Made by a program: the position numbers and the translations under genes. This document shows positions 1 to 8,520 of a stretch of DNA of 42,374 nucleotides, in pieces (the first letter of the stretch is position 1; every line of letters begins with the position of its first letter). A model generated the notes under the pieces. It searched no databases, had not been told where the DNA came from, and worked only from the letters and a program-made list of their open reading frames with translations. The stretch is from Mediterraneibacter agrestimuris (GTDB lineage Bacteria > Bacillota > Clostridia > Lachnospirales > Lachnospiraceae), in the NCBI RefSeq assembly GCF_943193195.1, contig NZ_CALPDG010000033.1, positions 1 through 42,374 on the forward strand. The letters run 5' to 3'.

Positions 1-35
1 TGGCTTGATGCATCTCTACCTATACGTTATTTCAC

Positions 36-77
36 GGACTTTGCAGCCAGTGCAAAGTCCTGGGCTGAACTGTTACA
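36..77. repeat. Dispersed hairpin repeat followed by CTGAACTGTTAC box
   Basis: A 9-bp perfect stem (GGACTTTGC at 36-44, GCAAAGTCC at 52-60) with loop AGCCAGT is followed four bases later by CTGAACTGTTAC. The same layout recurs at 31428-31467 with a compensatory C-G to G-C change in the stem. It lies just past the stop of the minus-strand GT2 gene, so it could also act as a 3-prime hairpin, but there is no T-run. Bases 1-96 contain nothing else I can recognise. Confidence 0.6.
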
Positions 78-96
78 AATAACCTTACTATCTGCC

Positions 97-1320
97 CTAT
101 TTTCCCACCATTTTACTCACTTTGCGAAGCGGTTTTGTCACTCTCCAACTTCTGGAATTTAACATACCTTGCACTTGTTGTTTAAGTTCTTCACATTCAG
201 CATATAATTCTGCATTCTTAGCCTCCAGGCTTTTATTAATATGCATTTGTACATTTAAATCATAGGAAAGAATGTTTATCTTCTTCTGCACTTCTTCCGT
301 ATAAAACAGCTTCTGTACTGATTGTTTATAATAATCCTTCGGACAGTATCCAAATTTATTTTGCAAAATGTCTCCTGTTCTAGGATCATTTAAAAGTCTT
401 TCAAGCTTTGTAAGTCCCAAAACCGGATTATCTACTTCTCCCTGTATACATTTACATAAAAGAAATGCTTGTTCACATAAAATTTCCTCATGCGATACCG
501 ACTCTGGATTCACAAAATCCCCATGAAAACATCTTATAAAAAGTTCATCTTCCATATCATCAAAATAATGATATCGGATATTCATATTTTCATTGAAAAA
601 TCTTCTGTCATTTGTCTCATTACTTCCACTATTCTGATTCCCTGTCCTTCTATACCAGGTTAATGGTTCCTCCAAAAATATAAATTGATACTTTCGGATT
701 GCTCTTGTAAAGAAATCGAAATCATGCCCCTGCATATAAGCCACATTAAAATTCCCAATACTATCCAGAACTTCCCTTTTCATTAAAAGAGACGACTGGA
801 TCAATGTATTTCCGCAGAAAAAGAAATGCCGAATCCACTCTTCCTGATTCCTTCTGCTATTATATGCCTTGTACAAGTCTGGTAATTCATCATTGATATT
901 TTTACTATTCTCATCAATAATATCTAACTTGGTAAAGCACAATCCACCTTCCGGATGTACTTCCAAATACGCAAGTTGTTTTTCAAGCTTTTGTGGAAGC
1001 CATACATCATCACTATCTATCCGTGCAACAAACTCGCCCTTCACTTGTCCGAACCCAATATTTGTCACAACGCATATCTGACTGTTCTCTTTCCTGAAAA
1101 TTGCCTTTATCCTGTCATCCATCCCCTGATACTTTCTTATAATGTTAACAGAATCATCCGTAGAACCATCATCCACAATAATCAGTTCCCAATTTGTATA
1201 TGTCTGTTCCAGAACACTTTTTATAGCCTCTTCAATATACATTTCTTTATTATAATTTACCATTACAATACTAATCAACGGATCCATAAAACCAACCGCC
1301 CCCTTTCTCATCTGCCTCAT
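97..1320 (-). CDS. GT2-family glycosyltransferase
   Basis: Likely adds a sugar from a nucleotide-sugar donor to a surface polysaccharide at the cytoplasmic membrane face. The N-terminus has the GT-A signature PLISIVMVNYNKE (residues 14-26) and VDDGSTDDS near 49-57, with the metal-binding DSD at 102-104 (IDSDD). The C-terminal ~60 residues form a charged helix and end with SRSWRVTKPLR, a tail common in capsule/EPS transferases. The ATG overlaps the stop of the upstream pyruvyltransferase gene as ATGA, implying translational coupling. A second ATG (residue 12, 1287) follows a G-rich Shine-Dalgarno stretch and could be the real start. No transmembrane segment is seen. Donor and acceptor are unknown. 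It is the last gene of the rgpF operon inside the window. Confidence 0.9.
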   Translation of the reverse strand: MRQMRKGAVGFMDPLISIVMVNYNKEMYIEEAIKSVLEQTYTNWELIIVDDGSTDDSVNIIRKYQGMDDRIKAIFRKENSQICVVTNIGFGQVKGEFVARIDSDDVWLPQKLEKQLAYLEVHPEGGLCFTKLDIIDENSKNINDELPDLYKAYNSRRNQEEWIRHFFFCGNTLIQSSLLMKREVLDSIGNFNVAYMQGHDFDFFTRAIRKYQFIFLEEPLTWYRRTGNQNSGSNETNDRRFFNENMNIRYHYFDDMEDELFIRCFHGDFVNPESVSHEEILCEQAFLLCKCIQGEVDNPVLGLTKLERLLNDPRTGDILQNKFGYCPKDYYKQSVQKLFYTEEVQKKINILSYDLNVQMHINKSLEAKNAELYAECEELKQQVQGMLNSRSWRVTKPLRKVSKMVGK

Positions 1321-2420
1321 GAATTTTTAACCAGCCTGTCCAAATCCAAAAACTGCTCTTCTGATTTACAAACTAATTCCTGCAGTTTATTTTCAGGCAT
1401 CTTTTCTATCCCCTCTAACATTGCCGGAATATCAAGCTTTCCCAAATTGTCTAACTCCAAATATGCATCCCATTTCAAATCAGACAATAAATTTCGTATT
1501 TTCAGGTCATAAACTATCGGAAGTACTTTTTTCCCATACACCCAGCCAAGTATAATACTGTGTAATCTTGTGCCAATCACAATTTCTGTTTCTGCAAACA
1601 ATGACAGTATTTGCATAATATCTGTCTGATATGAATAAATATTAACTTTGTTATGCATCGTTTCCGGTAATTTACCCGCTATATCTTCTGCAGCCTTCCT
1701 GTCGCCCTGTTCATCACAAAGGGAAAGAAAATTAACCTGATACTCATTTTCAATATACCATTGTGCTGCACTTTGTATAAACGAATTATACACATCCACA
1801 TATTGGCTGATTCCGTAATGTCCCTTTCGCCTTTCCAGATCAATCACAGATATCAGAACACTTTTATTTTTTTCTGTCATATCCAAATCAACCGGACAGC
1901 CAAACACAATATCCGGAGCATACCTGACATTTGGAAGTGACTGAAACAACTCGTAAGATGCACGGTCTCTAAAACACACTCCATCATCCTGCTTCAATAT
2001 GTTGTAATACTCCCGTAAAAATCCCTGGTCTTCATATGGTCCGAAATTCGCCCCGCATACATACATTTTTTTACTGTTCCTTCGCAGCATTCTGTCGATG
2101 GCCATCGTTATTTCGTACTGTTCATGTTGTACATATATTGAACCGCCTATATGAATCACTGCGGCAGAAGTTCTCACAAGATATTGAAAGTAATCGTCTT
2201 CTCTTTTCAGTATATTCCGAATCAAATAATTGTAAACCCGATTCACCTTATCCTTTTGTGAAATAATGCGTACATTCTTTATCCCCTGAAAACGTTCTCT
2301 GTAAGAAGAATCTGCCCACAACACAAACTTCACTTCCGGATATCTCCTGCATAAAAGCCAAACCATCAGATCATCACCGAAATTACCTGCCATATATGCA
2401 TATATCAAGATTCTTTTCAT
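1317..2420 (-). CDS. Polysaccharide pyruvyl transferase family protein
   Basis: A 367-residue protein of the PssM/CsaB-like polysaccharide pyruvyltransferase family (PF04230), which adds ketal-pyruvate from phosphoenolpyruvate to sugars. Visible family features are the N-terminal NFGDDLMVWLL (around residues 13-23), the GGSIYVQ segment in the first third, and VIGTRLHSIILGWVYGKK in the last third, where the RxH pair is a family hallmark. RBS AAAGGGA lies 7 nt before the ATG. It sits 20 nt downstream of rgpF and overlaps the GT2 gene by 4 nt, so the three are one operon. Members of this family make the pyruvylated wall polymer that SLH domains bind; two SLH proteins are encoded about 9 kb away, but a link is inference. 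Some members act instead on exopolysaccharide or teichoic acid. Confidence 0.85.
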   Translation of the reverse strand: MKRILIYAYMAGNFGDDLMVWLLCRRYPEVKFVLWADSSYRERFQGIKNVRIISQKDKVNRVYNYLIRNILKREDDYFQYLVRTSAAVIHIGGSIYVQHEQYEITMAIDRMLRRNSKKMYVCGANFGPYEDQGFLREYYNILKQDDGVCFRDRASYELFQSLPNVRYAPDIVFGCPVDLDMTEKNKSVLISVIDLERRKGHYGISQYVDVYNSFIQSAAQWYIENEYQVNFLSLCDEQGDRKAAEDIAGKLPETMHNKVNIYSYQTDIMQILSLFAETEIVIGTRLHSIILGWVYGKKVLPIVYDLKIRNLLSDLKWDAYLELDNLGKLDIPAMLEGIEKMPENKLQELVCKSEEQFLDLDRLVKNS

Positions 2421-2440
2421 TATATTTTCCCTTTATTATT

Positions 2441-4321
2441 TTAGTTATCAAAAGCGCCTGGTAATATTGCCCTTACCCGATTTTTCATTCTTCGCTTCAA
2501 TACTCCTTTTAAGGAATCCCGATCATCATAAGCATCTAACCTGTCCTGTAATTCAGCACACATATACTGATGAAAATGCTCAATATGATGTTTCATCATA
2601 ATTTCATTATATTCCCGCACATAGTATTTCAAATTACCATATTCAATTCCCGCAAAAGTATGAGACATCACAATCCCTGGATAATATCCGCTCTGCTGTA
2701 CTGCAAATGGATATATTCTTTCTATTGCGTGCAGTATTGTATTGTCCATTTCATTAGGTTCTTCCGGAAAATCCTCATATATCCACTCTTTCTGCAGCAA
2801 AGGTTTCATTGCCTCCGGGCGGAACCAAAACATTGTCCCATAAGGCGCTATCGGCGGTTTTTCTTTTTCAATTGGCACATAAATCTTCAACTCCTCCGCC
2901 AATTTTTTTACCATATCATAATTCCCCCGCCACTCTCGTCCTAGCGTTGTAAAAAAAGGACCATGATTCGGCTCTGGAGGAGTCAATAAGCCAAGTCTTG
3001 GATTATCTTCAAATGTCGTAACGACATTTTCAACAAATGCTCTGCTTGCAAGTGTATTTTCAAAACATTTATAGGAAAAACTTGCCCCGGCAGTTCCAGG
3101 GATCACCTGTGCAGTCTTTTTATCATGAACAAAGCAAACCAAGTCATAATCCATAATTACATCACGAACACCTATCAAAAGACTGCTCACATCTCTTCCC
3201 CGGTTTTCAATTACACGGACTTCCAGATAATTACACTTCAACCCGGCAAATACCTTTTCAATTGCTATCTTTTTCTCTTCACTGTTTGTCGTAATATAAA
3301 CATCAGCAGTCTCAGGCATTGCTTTCGCATAGTGCAAAGACTCCTGCAATAAATCTTCAAAATACAGGTGCATAACAAGTGCCACTTTATTTTTCTCAAG
3401 TGCCTGCTGCCTTTTACCTGCGTCTGCATATTCTTCTGAAAGAATATAATGCAGATTCATATTTTTCACAATATCCGCCTGATTATAATTTCTCAGAATT
3501 GTTTCCCATATAAAATCCACATCATAATCAGTCTGTGTCTCAAGATAGCGATATAGCTCACTAACTGCCTCTCCTGCCGTTTGGCTCATAAAATCTTTTG
3601 GGTCATGGAAAAACATTCTCCTCTTAAAAATGGGGCATCTCTGTTCCTTTATAAGCTTAGTCGGGCACATCATCAAGGGATATCCGCTATATGACCGAAG
3701 TGCTTCTGTCTCCACATACACTGTACTTTTAAATCCAAGATCACGAAAATGCTTCGTAAAAATCATCTCATGCTTCCCAACAGCTTCCCAATATGTGTGA
3801 ATCATTGGCATTTCGTCCCAATACCTATGGAATTCTTCACTCTGCACCAAATTTTTTCTGCATGCAATAAAATGGGACTGAATATGATCTGGAATATACC
3901 CATATACACAACAACCGGAAGGATCTACATTCTGCTCATAATATTCTGTCAATCCCCAAAAATCCAGATCTTGTCCATCCATTTTATCAAATGTTTCTTT
4001 CAGTGGAAACACCGGTCCCATAATAGTACTGTTCATCATGATCACTTCATCATATTGCTCCAGCGTTTCCCAGCCATATTGTTCAAGTGATTCCTTATAT
4101 GCCCAGACATCAAATCCCTTATTTTCCCGAACAAAGACATTTCCATATTGTTCTAACTTTTGTCTGCCCTCCGGCTCTATCTCTCCGTTAGAAACAATCA
4201 TGATTTCCTCTGCATTTTCTTTTAAATCTTTCAAGAAGTGAGGAACGTAACGATCTACAATGCCTCTCTTATCGTAAAAAAAATATATCACTAATCTTCT
4301 CGGATTATTTTTTAACTTCAT
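2441..4321 (-). CDS. Rhamnan synthesis protein F (RgpF-like)
   Basis: A 626-residue protein of the RgpF family (PF05045), involved in assembly or side-chain modification of rhamnose-rich wall polysaccharides. Two repeated lobes are visible: RLVIYFFYDKRGIVDRY...NKGFDVWAYK in the first 110 residues, and KVALVMHLYFEDLL...NRGRDVSSLL from about residue 314. This is the usual architecture of the family. No signal peptide or clear transmembrane helix is seen. The gene starts a three-gene operon (rgpF, pyruvyltransferase, GT2) with its own extended -10 promoter about 40 nt upstream of the ATG. The nearby rfbB and rfbD supply parts of the dTDP-rhamnose pathway, consistent with a rhamnose substrate. 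Confidence 0.88.
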   Translation of the reverse strand: MKLKNNPRRLVIYFFYDKRGIVDRYVPHFLKDLKENAEEIMIVSNGEIEPEGRQKLEQYGNVFVRENKGFDVWAYKESLEQYGWETLEQYDEVIMMNSTIMGPVFPLKETFDKMDGQDLDFWGLTEYYEQNVDPSGCCVYGYIPDHIQSHFIACRKNLVQSEEFHRYWDEMPMIHTYWEAVGKHEMIFTKHFRDLGFKSTVYVETEALRSYSGYPLMMCPTKLIKEQRCPIFKRRMFFHDPKDFMSQTAGEAVSELYRYLETQTDYDVDFIWETILRNYNQADIVKNMNLHYILSEEYADAGKRQQALEKNKVALVMHLYFEDLLQESLHYAKAMPETADVYITTNSEEKKIAIEKVFAGLKCNYLEVRVIENRGRDVSSLLIGVRDVIMDYDLVCFVHDKKTAQVIPGTAGASFSYKCFENTLASRAFVENVVTTFEDNPRLGLLTPPEPNHGPFFTTLGREWRGNYDMVKKLAEELKIYVPIEKEKPPIAPYGTMFWFRPEAMKPLLQKEWIYEDFPEEPNEMDNTILHAIERIYPFAVQQSGYYPGIVMSHTFAGIEYGNLKYYVREYNEIMMKHHIEHFHQYMCAELQDRLDAYDDRDSLKGVLKRRMKNRVRAILPGAFDN

Positions 4322-4349
4322 TTCTTGCCATTCTCCTTAAATATCTGTC

Positions 4350-4389
4350 ACACTCAGTTTATTATAGCAAACACTCAGTTACTATACCA
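4350..4389 (-). promoter_or_regulatory. Promoter of rgpF operon with flanking direct repeats
   Basis: On the minus strand a perfect TATAAT (4361-4366) is preceded by TG plus one base (extended -10), with a poor -35 TGGTAT 17 nt away (4384-4389). The 10-mer ACACTCAGTT (plus-strand sense) occurs twice, at 4350-4359 and 4371-4380, exactly 21 bp apart and on both sides of the -10. That spacing suits a regulator binding one face of the helix. No regulator is identified. Confidence 0.55.
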
Positions 4390-4414
4390 GTCCTTTCCAA
4401 ACTACAAATCAACA

Positions 4415-4442
4415 ATTCGAGCTGTTATGGCTGAACTGTTAC
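4415..4442. repeat. 28-bp dispersed repeat, copy 1
   Basis: Bases 4415-4442, ending in CTGAACTGTTAC, are identical over 28 bp to 31876-31903. It lies between the rfbB terminator and the rgpF promoter. GTTATGGC inside it pairs with GCCATAAC a little further on (about 4450-4457), so a longer hairpin is possible. Confidence 0.7.
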
Positions 4443-4464
4443 GATTTTGCCATAACAATAGAAA

Positions 4465-4500
4465 ATATAGGCATAAATGCCTTTTGATTTATGCCTATAT
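4465..4500 (-). terminator. Terminator after rfbB
   Basis: A perfect 14-bp inverted repeat (ATATAGGCATAAAT at 4465-4478 and its complement at 4487-4500) with an 8-nt loop lies 11 nt past the rfbB stop. On the minus strand it is followed by TTTCTATTG, a short T-tract. It closes the operon that begins at 11137. Confidence 0.7.
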
Positions 4501-4511
4501 ACTCATCTTAC

Positions 4512-5588
4512 TTATTTATACATCTCTTCGTAGTATTTCTGGTAATCACCGCTTGTCACGTTCTTCATCCAATCCTCATTTTCAAAGAACCATTTGATCG
4601 TCAGCTTAATTCCATCCTCAAACTTTGTCTCTGGATACCAGCCAATTTCTTCCTTAATCTTATCTGGCGCGATCGCATAACGTCTGTCATGCCCTTTACG
4701 GTCTTCTACATAAGTAATCAATTTCTCGCTTACCAGTTCTTTTCTCGGATCTCCCTCTGGAAGCATTTCCTGAAGTGTGTCCAGTATGATATGAATAATC
4801 TGAATATTTTGTTTCTCATTGTGTCCGCCGATGTTGTATGTCTCAAACAGACGACCTTTCTCCTGCACCATATCGATTCCCTTTGCATGATCTTCTACAT
4901 AGAGCCAGTCACGGACATTCTTGCCGTCTCCGTATACGGGGAGATTCTTACCTTGCAGCGCATTGTTGATAATCAGCGGAATCAGCTTCTCCGGGAACTG
5001 ATACGGACCGTAGTTGTTGCTGCAATTCGTAATATTTGCCGGGAATTTATACGTATCCATATAAGATTTCACGAGCATATCGGAAGAAGCCTTACTTGCA
5101 GAATACGGACTGTGCGGGTCATACGGCGTTGTCTCATAGAAATATTCTCCCTCTTCCTCCAGGGAGCCATACACCTCATCTGTAGAAACATGCAAAAACT
5201 TCTTGCCTTCCTTAAAGGTTCCGTCCTCCAGCTCCCACGCTGCCTTGGCAGCATTCAGCATCACCAGTGTCCCGAGTACGTTTGTCTTTACAAACACATC
5301 CGGATTCTTAATACTTCTGTCCACATGGCTTTCAGCCGCAAAATGAACAACTCTGTCAATATCATTTTCCTCAAAAATCTTATTAACAGCGTCTGCGTCA
5401 CAGATATCCGCTTTGACAAACGTATAGTTATCACGGTTCTCTACAGTTTTTAAATTCTCCAGATTCCCTGCGTATGTCAGTTTATCCACATTGATAATGC
5501 GGATTTCATTATCATACTTTTTAAACATGTAGTGAATGTAATTTGAGCCGATAAATCCTGCTCCTCCCGTTACTAAATAAGTTCTCAT
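4512..5588 (-). CDS. rfbB: dTDP-glucose 4,6-dehydratase
   Basis: Converts dTDP-glucose to dTDP-4-keto-6-deoxyglucose, the second step to dTDP-L-rhamnose, in the cytoplasm. The 358-residue length fits the family. The NAD-binding TGGAGFIGSNYIHY is at residues 7-20, AAESHVDRSI follows, the catalytic STDEVYGS is in the middle, and the YSASK Tyr/Lys pair comes next. NCSNNYGPYQFPEKLIP and the late GHDRRYA are also diagnostic. RBS AAAGGAG precedes the ATG. It is the last gene of the operon, 75 nt after the fused rfbD gene. The partner genes rfbA (thymidylyltransferase) and rfbC (3,5-epimerase) are not in the window. Confidence 0.96.
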   Translation of the reverse strand: MRTYLVTGGAGFIGSNYIHYMFKKYDNEIRIINVDKLTYAGNLENLKTVENRDNYTFVKADICDADAVNKIFEENDIDRVVHFAAESHVDRSIKNPDVFVKTNVLGTLVMLNAAKAAWELEDGTFKEGKKFLHVSTDEVYGSLEEEGEYFYETTPYDPHSPYSASKASSDMLVKSYMDTYKFPANITNCSNNYGPYQFPEKLIPLIINNALQGKNLPVYGDGKNVRDWLYVEDHAKGIDMVQEKGRLFETYNIGGHNEKQNIQIIHIILDTLQEMLPEGDPRKELVSEKLITYVEDRKGHDRRYAIAPDKIKEEIGWYPETKFEDGIKLTIKWFFENEDWMKNVTSGDYQKYYEEMYK

Positions 5589-5663
5589 GGTTCTTTCTCT
5601 CCTTTATCCTTTTCATCTCTTCTTTATTTAGGTACTCTTTCCGTTTATATATTTCCTATGGCA

Positions 5664-7376
5664 CTACTCAAGACCCTTCATAATTTTCTGAATCTTCTCC
5701 GCATCTCCCCAGACTCCCGGTGAATCGTAAGGTCTGTCTGGAAATACTCCGAACTCAGGCCGGATCTTGAATCCGTGCTCAGCAATAAACTCCTGCACCT
5801 TATCTGCCAGACTTACCGGATTGCCCGTGCAGCAGTTGATCACACCATGTACCACATCCTGTGTGGCAGATGCCGCAATCTGCTTTGCCAGCTCATCTAC
5901 CGTAATAAAATCATATTTGTTTTTACCGGAGTTAAACGGGAACGTCTCCTTCCCTTCCTTCTCCCAGCCCACGATCTTCCCAAACAGAGAACTGCTCTTT
6001 TCATCATCCCCAAGAATGTAATATGCTCTCAGCCAGTCAATCTTTACACCCTTCCCACTGGCAAGGAGGAACGTCATTTGACGAAGGGCATTCTTGCTGA
6101 TCCCGTAAAGAGAGGTGGGATTAGCCGGCGTATCTTCTACAATCGCCCCTTCCCAATATCCGATTTCATGCATGGTTCCCATAACCGCAAGCTGAGGCAG
6201 TCCGCCTTCGATCATGTTCTTGATAAATGTATAATGATTCGGCAAATCCGTCAAATGCGACTCTGCATTGTGTACAAATCCATTTCTCCATGCCATATGG
6301 ATACAGGAGTCCGGTCTGCCATACTGCTCGTAGATATCTGTATCTCCGCTAAACAGATCCACATCTGTTCTCTTCGCACGTTCATCCACGCCGTCATAAG
6401 AGAAGTCCGATGCGATGACCTCGTGTCCCATATCCAGAAGTGCAGAAACTACATGTCTTCCGATATAGCCATTTGCCCCTGTTACCAATACTCTCTTTTT
6501 ATTCATAGAATATACCAGTTCCTTTTTCATCAATCCTCTGTCTGCCAAATACTTCTCCAATGCAGGCTTCCACTCCTGCATTCTATATCCGAATTCTTCT
6601 GTCAGTCTCCGATTCTCTAACACCGAATAGGCGGGTCTCTTTGCCTTGGCGCCATATTCTTCGGTTGTCACCGGTTCCACTTTCATATTCCTGCCGCAAA
6701 GCCGAAATATCTCTGTTGCAAACTCTGCCCAGTCACAGCTTCCCTCGCATGTCGCATGATAGATACCATATCTGTCGGACTGGATCAGCAGATCAATCAC
6801 CTTCACCAGTTCCTCTGCACTTGTGGGCGTACCGAACTGGTCGTTGACCACCCGCACACAATCTCTGCTTTCAGAAAGGTGCAGCATGGTACCCACGAAA
6901 TTCTTGCCTTCTCCATACAGCCATGCCGTTCTCACAATAAAATACTTCTCTGCTATCTGGCATACCATCTGCTCTCCCGCCATCTTCGTCCTGCCGTATG
7001 CAGACTGAGGATCATACGCGTCACTTTCCACATAGGGTGTTTTCTTCTCACCGTTAAATACATAATCCGTAGAAATATGCACAATAACCGCCCCCGCCTC
7101 ATTTGCTGCGTGACACAGATTCCGAACACCGGTTACATTAATCTGATATGCCTCATCTTCATGCTCTTCACACTCGTCCACCTTTGTATAAGCGGCGCAG
7201 TTGATGATAATATCGGGATTTATTTCCAGAACTTTCTGGAGTACTGCTTGTTCATCTGTAATGTCCAAATCGTTCACATCTGTATTGATCAGTTGTATGT
7301 CAGAGTGTCCGGAATAAAAAACATTCAGCGCCCTGCCCAGCTGTCCCTGACATCCTGTAATAAACATTTTTTTCAA
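5664..7376 (-). CDS. rfbD: Fused dTDP-4-dehydrorhamnose reductase / NAD-dependent epimerase
   Basis: One uninterrupted frame holds two short-chain dehydrogenase modules. The first (roughly residues 1-285 from the chosen start) is RmlD-like: MFITGCQGQLGRAL, ISTDYVFNGEKKTPY and the catalytic YGRTK; it reduces dTDP-4-keto-rhamnose to dTDP-L-rhamnose. The second opens with KRVLVTGANGYIGRHV and has a YGISK catalytic pair, as in NAD-dependent sugar epimerases/dehydratases; its substrate is unknown. I chose a TTG start at 7376 because AAGGAG lies 8 nt before it; an upstream in-frame start at 7436 adds 20 residues without family similarity. An internal ATG at the domain junction has only a weak AAGGA 12 nt upstream, so separate translation is less likely. 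It is in the operon between the acyltransferase gene and rfbB. Confidence 0.88.
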   Translation of the reverse strand: MKKMFITGCQGQLGRALNVFYSGHSDIQLINTDVNDLDITDEQAVLQKVLEINPDIIINCAAYTKVDECEEHEDEAYQINVTGVRNLCHAANEAGAVIVHISTDYVFNGEKKTPYVESDAYDPQSAYGRTKMAGEQMVCQIAEKYFIVRTAWLYGEGKNFVGTMLHLSESRDCVRVVNDQFGTPTSAEELVKVIDLLIQSDRYGIYHATCEGSCDWAEFATEIFRLCGRNMKVEPVTTEEYGAKAKRPAYSVLENRRLTEEFGYRMQEWKPALEKYLADRGLMKKELVYSMNKKRVLVTGANGYIGRHVVSALLDMGHEVIASDFSYDGVDERAKRTDVDLFSGDTDIYEQYGRPDSCIHMAWRNGFVHNAESHLTDLPNHYTFIKNMIEGGLPQLAVMGTMHEIGYWEGAIVEDTPANPTSLYGISKNALRQMTFLLASGKGVKIDWLRAYYILGDDEKSSSLFGKIVGWEKEGKETFPFNSGKNKYDFITVDELAKQIAASATQDVVHGVINCCTGNPVSLADKVQEFIAEHGFKIRPEFGVFPDRPYDSPGVWGDAEKIQKIMKGLE

Positions 7377-7447
7377 ATCAAAATCTCCTTTTTCGCTTAA
7401 TGCTATTATTTTACACCAGTTTTCCGTTTCTTTCAATCATTTCTCTT

Positions 7448-8500
7448 TCACCTGACTTTACTTTTCACTCTCTGTATCATACATGCAATCCCTTTCATAA
7501 CAAAATAATGTGCCAGATAAAGGATCCCTGCAAACAGAGTAATCACACAGCATACACCCATAAACAGCAAGTAACTCTCTCCCACACTGATTTCCGTTAA
7601 ATTAAATTTCCCCATAACCTTTGCAATTATAACGTGATGGACTAAAAAGACTGCATAAGAATATTTACTCAACTTCCCACAGATATATTCCACCGGTGCA
7701 CATCTTACAATATTTGACACATACACACATACAAGAAACGAAGTGATCCCCACATAGGTTGTCTGGATGCTAGCGGAAAATCCCGGTTTCACAATCCAAT
7801 TCACCAATACTACCGCCAAAGCCAGTGCAGCGGTTTTCCACGTTACTTTTCCTTTATATTTCACAAAAAACATTCCGAAAACAAGTTCCGGTATACGCAC
7901 AAACAACAATGTGGCAGGAGCCAGAGGATATGGTACTTGAGTACACAATACAAGACCGCCTGCATATCCAACTGCCGTCAATATCAGAAGTAATACCGGC
8001 TTTTTATTCAATAGCGCCCGAAGCAATGGGAATACAAGGTAAATCAATACAATGACACCGAGAAACCACTCTCCCAACAGATAAAACGTAGGATACCCGT
8101 TTGTCAGGAGTAATCCATCAAAACCAATTACTGAAAATAGAATCCGCCATTTTGGAATTCCTTCTCCGGGTAGTGTATGCGTCTGCCACATAATAAACAA
8201 AAAATCGGTAATATATGCGATCCAAAACATCGGATATATTGATAAAAACCGCTTTTTATAAAATGTCTTTAATTGGCACTTTTCTTCATAAACATACATA
8301 AGCGCTGCACCGGAAATGATGAAAAATAGTGATACTCCCCAATCACCAATATATAAATTGCCGATAAAAGTTATAAATACCGCCTTTTCCGGAGCCGGTG
8401 GGTTCAAATATAGATATCTCGCATTAAAATGTGTAATTACAATAGCCAGCGCAGCAATTGCACGCACAAAATCCAAATAAAATAATCGTTCCTTCTTCAT
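7448..8500 (-). CDS. Acyltransferase 3 family membrane protein
   Basis: A 350-residue polytopic protein of the acyltransferase-3 family (PF01757), which O-acetylates or otherwise acylates surface sugars. The N-terminus has the hallmark YLDFVRAIAALAIVITHF with the conserved R and H in the first helix, followed by WGVSLFFIISGAALMY and SIYPMFWIAY. About ten hydrophobic helices alternate with short loops, and the C-terminal part has SYAVFLVHHVI. It lies 20 nt after the GtrII-like gene and 71 nt before the fused rfbD start, so it probably modifies the glycan made by this operon. The acyl group and acceptor cannot be told from sequence. Confidence 0.9.
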   Translation of the reverse strand: MKKERLFYLDFVRAIAALAIVITHFNARYLYLNPPAPEKAVFITFIGNLYIGDWGVSLFFIISGAALMYVYEEKCQLKTFYKKRFLSIYPMFWIAYITDFLFIMWQTHTLPGEGIPKWRILFSVIGFDGLLLTNGYPTFYLLGEWFLGVIVLIYLVFPLLRALLNKKPVLLLILTAVGYAGGLVLCTQVPYPLAPATLLFVRIPELVFGMFFVKYKGKVTWKTAALALAVVLVNWIVKPGFSASIQTTYVGITSFLVCVYVSNIVRCAPVEYICGKLSKYSYAVFLVHHVIIAKVMGKFNLTEISVGESYLLFMGVCCVITLFAGILYLAHYFVMKGIACMIQRVKSKVR

Positions 8501-8520
8501 TCCTTACCAGCCTTTATTTC

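Noticed and set aside
4491-5453. 320-codon open frame on the plus strand
   Set aside because: It lies entirely antisense to rfbB, has no RBS, and its translation shows no family pattern; it is a by-product of the rfbB codon usage.
5775-6620. 281-codon plus-strand open frame
   Set aside because: Antisense to the rfbD fusion, whose motifs are unambiguous; the plus-strand product is low-information.
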